Assembly: GCA_028583605.1 (NCBI GenBank)
Contig: CM053329.1
Span: 6,820,001 to 6,884,000 of the forward strand
Length of the DNA: 64,000 nucleotides
From: Dastarcus helophoroides
Lineage: Eukaryota > Arthropoda > Insecta > Coleoptera > Bothrideridae
Direction: 5' to 3'
The notes under the pieces were generated by a model. The model was not told where the DNA came from and searched no databases. It worked only from the letters and a program-made list of their open reading frames with translations. Positions 36,001-49,107 of this stretch are shown piece after piece. Made by a program: the position numbers and the translations under genes. Position 1 is the stretch's first letter. Each line of letters starts with the position of its first letter.

Positions 36001-38876
36001 ACGAAATATGAATGGCGCTCCCGTGATTCAACTTCATAGAAGGTTTATGATCCCACATAGTTGTCCATGTGGCCAAAGCTTTCACATTACCTGTAATAAA
36101 TTCAAATAAGATGAAATGCCGCGCCAAAAGTATTATTTAAATGTAAAGTTGCAAATGCTGTGAGGTTCGTTTCGGACTGACTTTTGCACTCAACCTGAAA
36201 TTATGGAACACAATAAAACAACCAGGGCTACGGGCTTGCATGAGCTTAGAGAAATGCATGCTTTTAAATATGCTAAACCATTTACCTTATGCTTACCAAA
36301 ATATACAGAGAAAAATATACCCATTTCCATTATTCATCACTGCTTCACTTAACCTTTGTGTTTTTAAAAACATTTTGTGTTTGGGTTATGCTGCAATAAA
36401 TTCATATGTCCATTAATCTGAAATACGCATGTTAAAAGGAAATTTATCATATCAAATACAAGGGTTTTAAGATGAACTTGTTTATTTTAATAAAATGAAT
36501 AGTTTATGTTACCTATAAAGGTCTACTTTATAGGTAACAAATGAATTATTATTCATTTTGATTCAATAATTTACAAGCAGCAGGATTACAACATATCTGT
36601 TACTAAATTATATGAATTTTTAACTGTGGTTAAAACATTTTTGATATTGGCCACGTGCTTGAGTTGTTAAAGCAGTTCTCTAATGTTTTAACCGTAAAGA
36701 TATAAAACAGGATTAAACCAGGATGTAGCTATAAAGCGATAACATACAATCTCAAAATGAAAACTCATCTACATCAAGGGTAAACAAAATGATTTAATAT
36801 TGACTTAGCTGGAGTTGACTTTCAACTCAAACACGTCCTTTGGCTCCATATTATTCCCTGAAAGTTCCACCTCTTTTACGACCTATTTTGCTTCGAAGGC
36901 TGCTAGGTAGTTTTTAGTTTCGTGCATAAATACGCATAATGCTGCACCAAAGACAAACATAACTTATATGAAAATGGAATGTTGTAGAATGAACTGAAGT
37001 ATAATGATTAACTATTAGAATGCCTTGATTCAAGCTTTATAAATTTTATTTAATATGAATCTTTGAAGGTTTCCATTAATGAATAATTACGTGATACGTA
37101 TTTCGTCGCCAGGACAGGATCGATTTAAATCTCAACTCAGATCAATTGGATCCTTTCTACTAATGAAGTACGTACCGGAGAATTATTCATTAATTGCCGA
37201 TGTGGAAAAGGGGTAAAATCGTATTTGGAATTTTTATTTCTATTTTATTTGCCCAATAACAAAGAAATCTTATTCCTTTGCAGTAGCGCAAAGTATCAGT
37301 TTTTACCATGTTGTATACCAAACATATTATCAATCCAAATATGAATTATGTTCAAAGAGACAAGAAAGGCAAGAAAGTTTTATGATGAATATGTGCAATA
37401 GGCCTTTTCTTCTTTTCCTAACCTATTCAGTGACTATCCACTTTATATTATAGATTCTAAAATTAAAAATATTTTGCAGGATCCTAGAAATAAAGAAATA
37501 TAGATATTTGAAAGCTTTACTAACCCAGTAATTAACGAATTCTCCACAACTTTTTGTGCAAACTGTCCAAACTCGAATTAGAACACATGTGTTTCGTTGT
37601 CCTGGTGAGATAACAGTTTCAAACAGATTAAACTAAATACGAGATGAAAGCAACACTTTGTCTAAATCGATTGTCACGAGGCTGAACACGTGCCAGTAAC
37701 ATTGTATGCATACAGTAAATTGCTGCAGCTACAAACATGCACATAAAACTTTTTTCATTTGCAACAAAAAGAATCTATCTGCATTTATCACAATTTTGCG
37801 GCCGCCTGCTGTGCAAGCAATAAAATTATAAACGAAAATCATAAAATAAACAGTGACATTGGCTCTGCAAACTTTTATATCGCAGCTCGTTTGTCGCCTG
37901 CACACCGAATCCCTTTTAGAGGTGTCAACATGGCCGCCTTCCTCCCGAGTCCCTACGGTGTCGACAGGCTTTGCTGTCTGCTTGTAGCCGTTTCTTCGTG
38001 TAAATGCTATATTACATTGCAACCTGCTACGCTTGTGGAATTTTATCAACGGGCAAAACTGTTTACGTTTTGACGAATGTAATAAAAGGGATAGACTTTT
38101 TGTACGCCAGGAAAATGGAAAGCTGTTTATCCTGAAAGACAATTTTATTCTTTAAAGGTTCACACTTGCACAAAAGGCTTAACCGAAGTTCATCTGTTGC
38201 TATGGTTAGAAATGGAATACTTTTACGTCAACTGTTTAATTAAATACATTTCTAGCGGTTTAGCTCACTCTTCTTGTACGATAGAGGCATGGAGGCTTAA
38301 AGGCTGGCAAGTATACTATATTTTTATTGCAAATAGTATGCGGTACTGAAGCAATTTACATAAGTGCAAAGAAGGAAGTCAGTGAGTAGACATCCGTAAG
38401 GACCGAGAAATATTTGTATTATGGACAATATTTTACGACGTCCTGATTCGACGGGGAGTTATCTGGTCATAAACACACTTTCCAAAACGCATCTGATAAC
38501 CATACTGAAGTGTCTACAATGTGTGATAAATATTTTTTGCGATAACGCTTGAACAATCAAAATGTTTTGGTTTTAAGTCATCGTCGAATACTGTTTATGA
38601 AAAAGGAACAACTATTTGATCTGAAATATCTATATTTTCAGCAAATACTTGAGTGAAAATTTACGTTATACCAATACTGAATTGCGTCCACTAAGAAAAA
38701 AAGAGGATTCTTTGGCAAAGACGTGGTCGCCAGCATCAGCATTTTTTTGAATTAATCGTTAGAAAGCATCTCTTCACTATTATCTACTTTACAAGGTTTT
38801 TTTTTTAATAACAAAATATTCTGCATTGTTCATAACTGCATATTAACTTTTGGATTTGCATGGAAAAAAGTGTATC
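36001..38876. other. No recognisable gene; a perfect hairpin and a GC-richer patch
   Basis: gttacctataaag-gtcta-ctttataggtaac at 36508-36538 is a perfect 13-bp stem. At 37790-38090 base composition rises (gcggccgcctgctgtgc; aacatggccgccttcctcccg) with open frames on both strands (104 codons +, 137 codons -) but no motif I recognise. The rest is AT-rich and featureless. Confidence 0.4.
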
Positions 38877-38884
38877 GTCTAACG

Positions 38885-40498
38885 CAGGGGATCCCAAAGT
38901 GTGCGCCGCGATGGTCTGGGGCGCCGTGAAGAGTAACCAGGGGCGCCGCGAGGTGCTCCTATATTTTTATGAAATCTAAGTGTATTAAGTGTATTTAAAC
39001 ATATTTGCGGGTACAAAATAATTCATTCTTCAAAACCATTACTGAAAGTATAAAGGTTCAAGATTTGTTTAAAATTTTGGACACGTTTATAACATAAAAT
39101 AACTTGGAGTATAAAAAGTGTATCGGAATATGTATCGATGGCACTCGATCAATGTCTGGCCGATATCGAGAATTGCAAGTGCATATATGCAGTTAAGCAC
39201 TGCAGCCTATGTAGACCCATCGCATCTTCATAGGGAAGCACTTGCATCGAAGTCGATGAGCTTTGAATTGAATTTAGCATGGAAACATATCATCGATGTA
39301 GCAAACTACATAAGAATTAGGCAGCTGAAAGCCATAATATTTAAAAAACTTTGCATAGACATGGGAGCTGAACATGCAGCACTATTATTTTGCTGCAGTC
39401 CACGATGCCTTTCAAGTGAAAATGTCTTATTTCGTATATTCGTGTTACTTCAAAAAATTCACACTTTTCTGCAGGAGGCAGGTCACGCAAACTCCAGATA
39501 TTTGCCGAATAAGACCTTGCTAAAACTGGTATATTTTTGGGTTATGTTTGGCAAAGCGAATGCTTTGAATTTGTCTCTGCAAAGCAATAACATGCACATC
39601 TTGAAACTATTGGAGAAGATCGGAAACTATTGGAGAAGATCGGGGCTTTTGGGAGAAAACTGCAGTTGTGGGAAAAAAAGTTAATGAAGATGATGATCAA
39701 GATTTGCGATTTGCTTTATTACACGACTTCTAATGAGCTAGCTGTTTCTCAAGAGTTGCTGTCTCTTTTTACGGAATACCTTTCGAACCTCGCTGAACCG
39801 TTTACAAAATACTTTCCAGAAGAAAATGTCGAAAAAATTGCGTGGATGTAAGGTCCTTTTCATTCTCAAGCTCCACCAGAATTTACTTCTCAAGAAGAAA
39901 AAAGTCTTACTGAACTCCCTCGCAACAACAGCCTTTAAACAAAATTCGCTTATTTCGACTTGGTAGAGTTTTGAATAACCGTCAAAAATGGATATCCAAC
40001 TCCAAGTTTAAAAGCTATAAAAAAACTCATTCCCTTTGTAACATCCTACTTGTGCGAAGCCAGATTTTTAGCTGTAGCGTTAATAAAGAGCAAATATCGT
40101 TCAAAGATCGACGTGGAGAAAGAAATAAGAGTGGTAATGTCAAGCCTTATTTTTCGTTTTGAAAGAAGAATGTGAAGAGATCGCCAAGTTGGTCCCATTA
40201 AATTTTTCCGCTATTTTTTTTAAACAATAAAATGTATATTCTTATGTGTAAATTTAATATATGAGACTCATTCTCATTTCTATGCCTGGTAGCCTAACTA
40301 GTGTCAACATATAGTCGTGAAGAACAAGTACAATATTTGTGCTTTGCTGCCATAGAGTAAGCAGATTCTAAAGCACAAACCTTGCCAATACAGCATTTCG
40401 TTGAACACGACTGTATAAAAATTTCAACTAGGGCACCGTCGTAGCAAAATATTCTTCCTGAAAGAGCGCCCTCAACTGAAGAAGTTTGGGAGCCACTG
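38885..40498 (+). mobile_element. hAT element (Buster-like), 1.6 kb
   Basis: Left end caggggatcccaaagtgtg. The right end inverted is cagtggctcccaaacttct. The element is flanked by gtctaacg (38877-38884) and gtataact (40499-40506), an imperfect 8-bp duplication of the nnnTAnnn type known for hAT-Buster. The interior carries a 5'-deleted transposase. GC-rich ends (gcgccgcgatgg…gggcgccgcg) are typical of the family. Confidence 0.85.
39118..40180 (+). pseudogene. hAT transposase, C-terminal two thirds, disrupted
   Basis: The frame 39118-39684 contains HREALASKSMSFELN, IIDVANYIRIRQLKAIIFKK, LCIDMGAEHAALLF and ANALNLSLQSNNMHILKL. This corresponds to the hAT region after the second catalytic aspartate (family: IHRQAL…VKIVNYIK…LC.EMGSEHTSLLLHTEVRWLS), with HTEVRWLSRG degraded to CSPRCLSSEN. 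A 20-bp tandem duplication (39603-39622 and 39623-39642, gaaactattggagaagatcg) shifts the frame. The protein continues in 39630-39851 (WEKKLMK…YFPEENVEKIAW) and, after stops, ends with LKAIKKLIPFVTSYLCEARF and IKSKYRSKIDVEKEIRVVMS, the hAT C-terminal dimerisation region. The BED finger and first catalytic region are missing. Confidence 0.85.
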
Positions 40499-40506
40499 GT
40501 ATAACT

Positions 40507-43152
40507 GCTTCCTCAGTTTTCAAGAAGGAAGAAGTGGTCATCTTCCTTATCGAGTTCAATAACAAAGGTGAAGAGATTTGTCATTCATTATTATTATATT
40601 TTACAAGACGATACAAGCAGATTTAGTAGTTTGCCACTTCTGCTTATATTTAAAGCTATATAGTAGTAATCTTTGTGTAAGACTGAAATTTTTAACAAAT
40701 TTATGTTGGAACTCCAAACGAGTTATTCGAAATAACAATCTTATTATTAGATAGGGCAGCAGCAATACGTTCCACATTTGGCATCTCCTTGCTTTCGTTG
40801 ATCCTTCCAGGGGTTGTACCAACTTGAGGAAGATTTAGTTTGTAGGCTAGCGAGTATCGTTCATATAATTCCTAAAATCTTACTGTACTCTGCCAAAACT
40901 ATCAGTAGCAGCACTGTGCAAATGGATTATTTTGTACACAAAAGGAGAATATAAGCGAAAACGAGTAGCAGGTTTCTAATAAGTGGCATATAAAAAGCAA
41001 GATCTTTTTAACCTAGAATTCCCAATTTTTTGAGGTAAAGCTAAACACTTCCACTGCATTGTTTTACAGCAAGCTATAAATGCCAAAACTACTCCCAACT
41101 TCCCAATTAAAGCTTCACTAAATCAATATTATATTAATGATATTTTTACATACCCGCTTCTGTTTTCTCTCGAGCCATTGCATTTTTGCGCGATCGTCTA
41201 TATTTGGAACATCGCCTAAATGTCCTTGTCATAAATATTGGATTTTTAATCTTGGAAATATACAGCCGACGTAATGTTTCACAATAAAGCCGTAAATTAC
41301 ACGTGCTTGGAATCCTGCCTGAGCGCGATTCCATTTTCAAATGAAAGCATCACGAATTATATGATAAGTATATCAGTGACAAATATCTCGTTTTCAGTTT
41401 TAATTAAAATAGATTCCGCATATCTGCAAATAAAATCTGCTGTAAGCGTTATAGTTGAAGGTTGATGAAAATACAATAAAATTATTTTATCGATGGCATT
41501 CACTTTACGGCTTGCTACATGAAGCAGCTATTTTATTAAACAAGAACAAGAGATTCATTTTATAAGAAATAGTACACATCATCAAAATGAATTAATCAAA
41601 GTGATGATGACTATTACGGTATCTATCATACTCCTAATATATTGTTGTCTCAAGTTGCAACTTCTATCACTCACTTGAGAACTGGTTAGTCAGAAGACAC
41701 TTTTTTGGTTTTGGCCTTTAAAAATCACTTTTTTATTTTTATACACACCGCCACGGGTACATGAGTCAACTTATTTCTACCATATGATATGAATAACAAA
41801 CCTAAATTCTTTCACCTCTCTTACTTGACTAAAAAAAAACATAAATGAGACTAATTTTTAAGATATATTTTCCCAGAATCATTACAAATTCTTGAGATTT
41901 ATGTACTTTTAAGACAAGAAACTTATGCCTTGCCGAAATATTTTAAAACAGGTTTTGAGTATTTTAGTTTTCGTCAGGCTGGTTAATTATTTTCATACAC
42001 TTTTTACGTTCACGTGAATCAACTGAAGTTAGGAATAATTTATTGACATTTCATTAAGTAGGAGTTTCTGTAATTTGAAAAATAAATTACGCTCTACTTT
42101 TTATATAAACAATTCTTTTGTTCCGGTGTTCAAAAGCAAAGAAAATATAGATTATTCCTGGAAAAAATATCCACAAGTGCGGTACAGAAAATATTTTGGG
42201 TTTTTGAAGAAAAAAACTTGATAAAGATGTTATCGTAATTTACTTTGCGCATTCAACAATAAAATGCAACTATGTTTTTTCTTATAATTTATTTAAATAT
42301 ACAAAAACCTATGTATAATGCTTTCCCTTTTCTAGGAGTCTGCTAGGATCACTGTAATATGTCTTATATTATATTATCATCCACCTAAAGAGCTGCAAAG
42401 AAAAACTTAATTCTCTAAGAATTCTGCTACTTAAAAAGTGATTATTTTTAGGCCTTGTTTAAATGTATATGTAGGACTGCTTGAAATTTTAGAAGTTGGA
42501 AATTGTAAAATATGTGCCAAAGAAAGTTGTCAAAAACTATATTGGGAAGTTTCGACAACATTGTCTTTGTCGTAGTTGGCTGTTTCAATGGAATCTTTGC
42601 AAATATCTGCTAATAAAGAGTATAATAGGTGTAATTTATTCTTGTGCTTTCCCATGGCGCAGTCTATATTGGATTGAAAATGTTGGGTCAACCTTTATTT
42701 GGAATGAAAGTTTCTGCAAACAATGTCATTGATAGAGGAACACTAAACCAACTCCTTTTCAAAATTAACACTTGCTGGAAAATTTCGTTGTTTACTAATA
42801 TTTGAACGATATAAATACGAAATTAGTAAAGCCAAAAATACACACAATGGAAATTAATTTTATAATTTGCAATTAAATTTTTGCACAAAAGCAAAAAGGA
42901 AGAAGTTCGTCTTCAAGCTCCGCATATAATAAAAATCTGCCTTTGTCTCCAAAACTATTTATAACATAAACATACCTTATGCCAGTGGCATTGTGTTTGG
43001 TAATAAGCATTTTATTTAAAGAACCTATTCCAAAGAGTTTAAGGTAAAATTATCAGTTAAAGATCAAGCACGTGATCTGTGCTTCTATTTCCATGACAAA
43101 TATAATACTGAATATTTTATTTTGGTATTTTATATTCATAGATAAATTTCAG
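40507..43152. other. No recognisable gene
   Basis: Short frames at 40601-40822 (-), 41146-41340 (-), 41274-41465 (+) and 42496-42732 (+) show no known motif. AT-rich throughout. Confidence 0.4.
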
Positions 43153-45765
43153 CACTGAAACTATCCTGGTTGGCACTGAATGCTCCATTCCCCATTCCCA
43201 AAAGAAGTCTGTCTCAAGCAAAAAATGCATTCGGGCTGTTTCCTGCAAAAATCGCGCATATCGTCGTTGGCAAAATAATCCCTCGGTCGAGACTCGGACC
43301 ACCTGCAAAAAAAAATTTGTAAACAGGTGGTTGCTGAAGCAAAAAGTGATTTCGATGGTAAAATGCTACAGAAGCTTATCAACTGTCCGAAAGGTTCCAG
43401 GTCATTTTGGGAATTTACAAAGCCGATTGAAATAGTAGTTTGTACAACAAGAGCGGATATGATGTTCATATCGCACGAGAACGAAGTTTGAGCACGACGC
43501 CGTAGGCGGAGTGCCTCAATCGTTCGAGTGCGATATGGACAATCCGCTCGAATTGTACAGCGTATTTTTCCTACGACTATGATCTATCAAAGACTAAAAT
43601 ACGATTTAGCAAATTAATAATTTTTCATGTGACATTTGCAGTTTCTAATATATTTTATATAGTGTCCATGAGTCAATGAAACGTCATAAATTTATCGTAA
43701 CAAAATTTACATTGACTATTTGATTTCTAAGGTAATAATATCTTGAATATTTCACTTGCAACCTCAGAAATGTCCGCTGGGATAAAGTTTACTGATTCTG
43801 CACTAAAAGCTCCCATTTTAAATAATTTTTTTGGTAAATATCGAAGTCAGTTTGACAGATTCTATGGTATAATTCCTAATCTAAAAATGACATTCGTCTT
43901 TATCGCATGCAATGATTGGTCAATCACGGCTCGATTTTCGTTATATCCGTTCACTAAACTGATATGGTCTATCTATCCTGCTCGCAGGGTATAAAGAAAA
44001 CAGTGCATATACGGGTGGGAGTGGAAAAAAGAATTTTACTTCTTCAAATTTTCCACCTTTACTCGATGGCAACAACAATATTGCGACTACTTCCAAGTAA
44101 AAGGCTGATCTGTTAGCCTTAACGTTTGCTGAAAATTTCAATCTTGACTCTTGAAACGCAGAACCCCCTATTCTTCCTAGATTGACACTTCGATGCCTGA
44201 AGTTATTTTCAGACGACGCACATTCAGGAAGATTCTCCTCGAGTTCGACACATCGAAAGCTTCTATTGTTCTTAAGAAGTGCGCTCCAGAGTTGACTCCT
44301 GTCCTTAGCAAATTGTTCACATTATCTTACAACAAAAGTGTATTCCCTAACATATGGAAATCTGCTAGGGTGCCTCCAAAAGGGGAAATGGCATCTGGCT
44401 AACAACTATCGTCCTATATCTTTGTTGCCCGTTATATCTAAAGTAATGGAAAAGTTTATCAACATCGAGATTCTCAAATATCTGGAGGAGAATAGAATCA
44501 TCTCGGACAGGCAGTACGGTTTCGGACAACAACGCTAAACTGACAATCTATTGGCATATGTTACGCATATCTGTAACTCAGCTATGGAAAAACACGGTGA
44601 GGCTAGGATTGTGACATTGGATATCTCAAAGGCCCTTGATAGAGTCTGGCACCGATCTCTTTTCGCCAAATTAACATCATATGGTCTTTTTCATGGAATC
44701 TATCATTTGATATCCAGTTTTCGCTGATAGATCTCTTCAGGTCGTCGTCAATGGCATCTCATCCGAGACATTTGGAAATAATGCAGGGGTGCCTCAGGAG
44801 TCTATCCTGTCTCCTACTCTGTTTTTATTACACATCAACGATCTCTTAGCTTCAACTTCTAATTCGATATACAGTTACGCAGATGATAGTAGTCTGGTGT
44901 CATATTTTTTCTCCGACAAACCATTATCCGTCGCTGCTTCAGATCGACTAAGGAAACAGCAGATACAGATGATTAATCGAAATCTCGAAATCATTCTGGA
45001 ATAAAATAACAATTTTCTAGTTGACTTCAACGCCTCAAAAGCTCAGGCCGTGGTTTTCTCTAAGAAAACATCAAGTTTAATGCAACAAACATACTCCTGA
45101 TGGAATTAAATCTGTTTATCCTATAAGTGAATGCGAGCACTAATTTCTCTTGGGATGATCATTTGGGCGCCATTGCCAAATCTGCCTCTCAGAAGCTAGA
45201 CTTTTTTGTAGAGCTAAAAAGTACTTTACACATCATCCGCTACTCACACTATACAAAGCTCCAGTTAGGCCAACACTAGGATACTGTTCTCATGTTTGGA
45301 GTTTAGCTCCAAACCACACTTTACCTCTTTTGGATTCAATTCAAGGAAGAGCGATTCGCCTAATTGATGACGAGAGTTTGACTGATTCTTTCAAAATACT
45401 AGAGCACATGCAGATGGTTGATGATTTACCCCTTTTCTACGAGTACTTTCATGGGAGATGCTCACAGGAACTAATAGGATTTATTTCCCCCAAGAGCAAG
45501 ATTTTTGAGGCATACAAGACACTCGGAGGCAGCAAATTCCTCTGCGGTTACAGTGAGAACTTCTGTCGACAGAGGCTCTATTTTCTATAGAACTTTCAAG
45601 CTATGGAATTCGCTACCGAACGGAATTTTCCCCAAAAATTACAACCTATCCTTGTTTAAAAAGGCGTTCATTGCCATCTATCCTTGTTTCCGTATCTTAC
45701 TCGCGTTGCTTTGAAGGCCTAAAAGGGTTATCCTTTTGCGAGTGAATTGAACATAAAAAAAGATT
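43153..45765 (+). pseudogene. Jockey-clade non-LTR retrotransposon, 5'-truncated, disrupted
   Basis: Translating across frames gives the region before the reverse transcriptase (AVSCKNRAYRRWQNNPSVET, KVPGHFGNL), a 0.5-kb interruption, then FPPLLDGNNNIATTSKKADLLALTFAENFN and the RT. RT boxes are KGKWHLANNYRPISLLPVIS, KVMEKFIN, ISDRQYGFGQQR, RIVTLDISKALDRVWH (catalytic D), QESILSPTLFLLHINDL and IYSYADDSSLV (catalytic YADD, about 44870-44900). The C-terminus (IQGRAIRLIDDESL, FYEYFHGRCSQEL, FYRTFKLWNSLPNGIFP, NLSLFKKAF) is typical for Jockey/CR1-type elements. Translation is split over at least six frames. The apurinic endonuclease domain is absent, consistent with 5' truncation. The 3' end lies near the A-rich run at about 45750-45765. 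Confidence 0.9.
43440..43985. other. Insertion inside the Jockey-type element, with an imperfect hairpin
   Basis: Lies between the Jockey protein pieces SFWEFTKPIEI and YKENSAYTGGSGKK. Its left part (43441-43560) folds on itself: gtacaacaagagcggat…catatcgcacg pairs with cgagtgcgatatg…aatccgctcgaattgtac around a loop containing cacgacgccgtaggcggagtg. The rest has no recognised coding sequence. Exact ends are uncertain. Confidence 0.5.
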
Positions 45766-48700
45766 AGGGTAAAAATTTGTGTTTTTTTGGTTAATAGTGC
45801 AAACCACAACGGTTGATCGTAGTGTGTAACATCATAAAAATGAGAAAGTTGCTTAAAGAAATTTTAAATAAATATTGTTTCTGATCGCGGTTTTCTTCAA
45901 ATTTCTCTCGATAAATTTTGTTTCATTTAGTTTCGAAGTTTTGTCATTGTCTCTTATCATGTTTTCTGTAGGCGCAAGATAGGTTCCCGTATCATCTCTT
46001 CGGGGCGTAAATAATCTATAAAAATATATCTACGCCACTTACCAGTCTTTAATTAAATTTATTTCTGGGAAAGTTCTTACGTCTGTATCATAGTTTATCT
46101 TCTCTATTAATAAATTTACAAAGCTCCCGAGGTTACTGAATACGAACTATTTGTCCCAATATCTTGAGAAGTACTATTAATTGCCACTTTCTGCTACTAT
46201 TTTTATTATCTTCCGGGCCTTCCTATCTATTTCCTGTTTGAAATAATTTAATAATTTGCTTACCAATAATAACGAATCTTCATTTAGTCTGCTTCCGGGT
46301 ATTTGTCGCATTATATAAAAAATCCACTAAATAATTATTTATTGTCTGCTATATCACAAGTTACATAAATAAACACAACAGATTTGTTGGCTTCGAAAAT
46401 TCTGCAGAATATTCAAAACTGAAACGTTAAACACGAAAATAACTAACGACTCGATGGCCGCGTGCTAATGAACAGCACAGATCTGAATACATCTTTGTCA
46501 ACATCTAACCCATAACTTCATAACGGTAACCTATGTTGTATGTAGTTATATGGAAGGCTCGAAATATACACTCTAGGTACTTCAACATTTGTTTGTAAAC
46601 ACAAGCAACAATATTGACGAAATATTTCAATATTAATGAAGAATTTAAAACAAAGAAGAACATAGAAAAAAATGTATAACTTGAGGATGGCATATTAGGA
46701 TTGGTCATTGACCAAAAGGCTTTCACTCACTATAAAACATACGGGACGATGCGTTTAAAAGATTGCACATTCATATGGATCATGACTCTCGCTACTTTTT
46801 TGTACATTTGTCAATAAAACTATAACATAGGAAGGAGAAAGAGATTATGTATGTTTAATTTATTTAAGTATTTATTCGTATATATAAGAGTTTTCAATAA
46901 GAAGAATAAATTAAGATTAGTCCTAATACAAAACAAATACAAATTTTATTTCGTAAATGTATTTTGAAACTAATTTTAAAAGAACGTCTATACATAAATA
47001 GTTTCTATTCCATCACAGAGCATTTTCTGAAGGAAAACACGGCGACATGCAGCAATCTGGTGAAAAATGCCACTTGATCGCGAACGTCGGCCACGTTCCA
47101 ATTTGCAGGGCTACCGTTGGGTATGTCCGCAGCGCCCTCTGGGGACAATTCCTATACTCACTGGTTCCTGGGACACGCCATAAACATCTAGACGGTCAGC
47201 GGCCGAATGTAGGCTTCCTGCCTGGAAGTAATATATGGCTTATTGCAAATCATTTCGTTTTATATTTGTTGTAACTGCCCGAGCTTCTGAGAAAATGGAA
47301 TGTCGTCCATCATAACACCAAATAAGGAACATGAATCTTGCTTGAGCACTCATATAATAGACTTGCTATGTAAGGTATCATATCTTATTTAGTTTTATTT
47401 GGCCCAGTTGAACGAAATTCCACAATCTGAAGCTTGCGTGTGCGGAGGTCGATGTATCGTATTAATTCCACAAAATTCTGTAGAGTACATAAAATTGCCT
47501 TAAAAGATTTGGTGGATAAAATAAATTAAAACGTAGAAACGTTTTAATAGGGAAAATTATATTTGGTGTTCAAATGAAAACCTCATCGAGCGTGCTATTA
47601 TTATTATTTGTTAGAAGAGGACGCAATGAAAAAGACATGCGATTGATTGTTTTGATTAATCTGTTAAATGTCGCTTTGATGTCTTATTTGCACAAAAACT
47701 TTTAAAGTTTCCAAGTCGAAGAAAAATTCTTCGGAAACGTATTTACTTTGGGAGCACGAAAAGCGGACAACTAAAAAAACTTCAATTTTTCGATTTTGTT
47801 TAGATTCAAGTATGTTACTATTCTACACGTGTTTGTCATGGATACAAAATTTTTTCATTATTTACAGCCTGGTAATAGAGTTATGGATCATATAAAATTT
47901 ATGAGATTTAAATTTTGACCCGTGTTTCTATTACAAAGCCCTCAGAATTAATAGTCTAAACCGATGTATATGTTTAATAATTTCACAGTTTAATAAAGAT
48001 ATTTATCAAATATAAAGTTCGAAAAACTTATTAAATTTTGCTTTATGCTTTAAAGATGAAAGGCAAACAATATTATTTTTCCTTCTGTAGATTAAACATT
48101 TCAATGGAAAGATAGTTTAAAAAGGCAACCATCGGATCATTCACTACAGACGACAGTCAAAACAAAGCTTGCCCTTATCATAATTTCATATTTCTGGATC
48201 TTCGCAAACTTACATCCTGTTTATGTTTCACGTCTCGTCGGAATTCCTGGTGATAAAGAGAAAGAGCCGTCGAAAAGTTGCGAGGCACCTACTATTTAGA
48301 ATGAGCGAAAGCAGTTCAGTTGTTGAAGCGGGATAAGTTAAAATCCAAGCGACAATATGGTCTGATGTCCCATTCTGATAAAGGCGAAAAGGCCATATAT
48401 CCTTCTTAAGTCTTGAAAGGTTTACATATTGAGACGAAGAAATATTCAAACATATGGCCGGAAACCTTTTCCGCGCACTTTTTATGGCCCAACTGAAATT
48501 TGAGATCGATGTCGACAATATTAGACTTGTGTAAGAAGTTTCTTTCTCGTTTGTGTTTCAAACATTGCTACCCTTGATCTTGGATCACCCTATCGTTGTA
48601 ATTACCGAATCCTCTTTTCGCTAGTCCACGCTTAGACCAAAATGAGTTGTATTATTTTACTCTCCAAACGAATAGCATCGTTAAATAATCAGGAATCAGA

Positions 48701-49107
48701 TTTCAATGGCAAAATACATAAGATGTATTTGTATAACTAATTTACATGTGTGGTAAAAAATTGAAATAAGGTGAAAATGTGGTTTAGAAGTTTACTAAAG
48801 GGTCAGTGATTTAACACATTAATGGCAGCACTTGCCCCCGGAGTCAAGTAACAGGTCATTATGAATACACCGAAAACGTTCGCTAAAGTTACAGGTATCA
48901 CAAATGATTCACATTTTAGATGCAAACCGCATTTTTCAAATCGGGGAAAGTAGTTCGTTAATAATTTTCCATAACTGACTAGGACAAGTTCCTAAGTATC
49001 TAATTCATTTATATTATTACTGAATTAAAACAAATTGATTCATAATAATAAACTATGATTTTAGGTGAACTATTTGTAACCTTGGATAATTGATTATGTT
49101 TTTATGT
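45766..49107. other. No recognisable gene
   Basis: A moderately GC-rich frame at 47047-47274 (+) and the 96-codon minus-strand frame 48228-48518 carry no motif I recognise. Elsewhere AT-rich. Confidence 0.4.
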
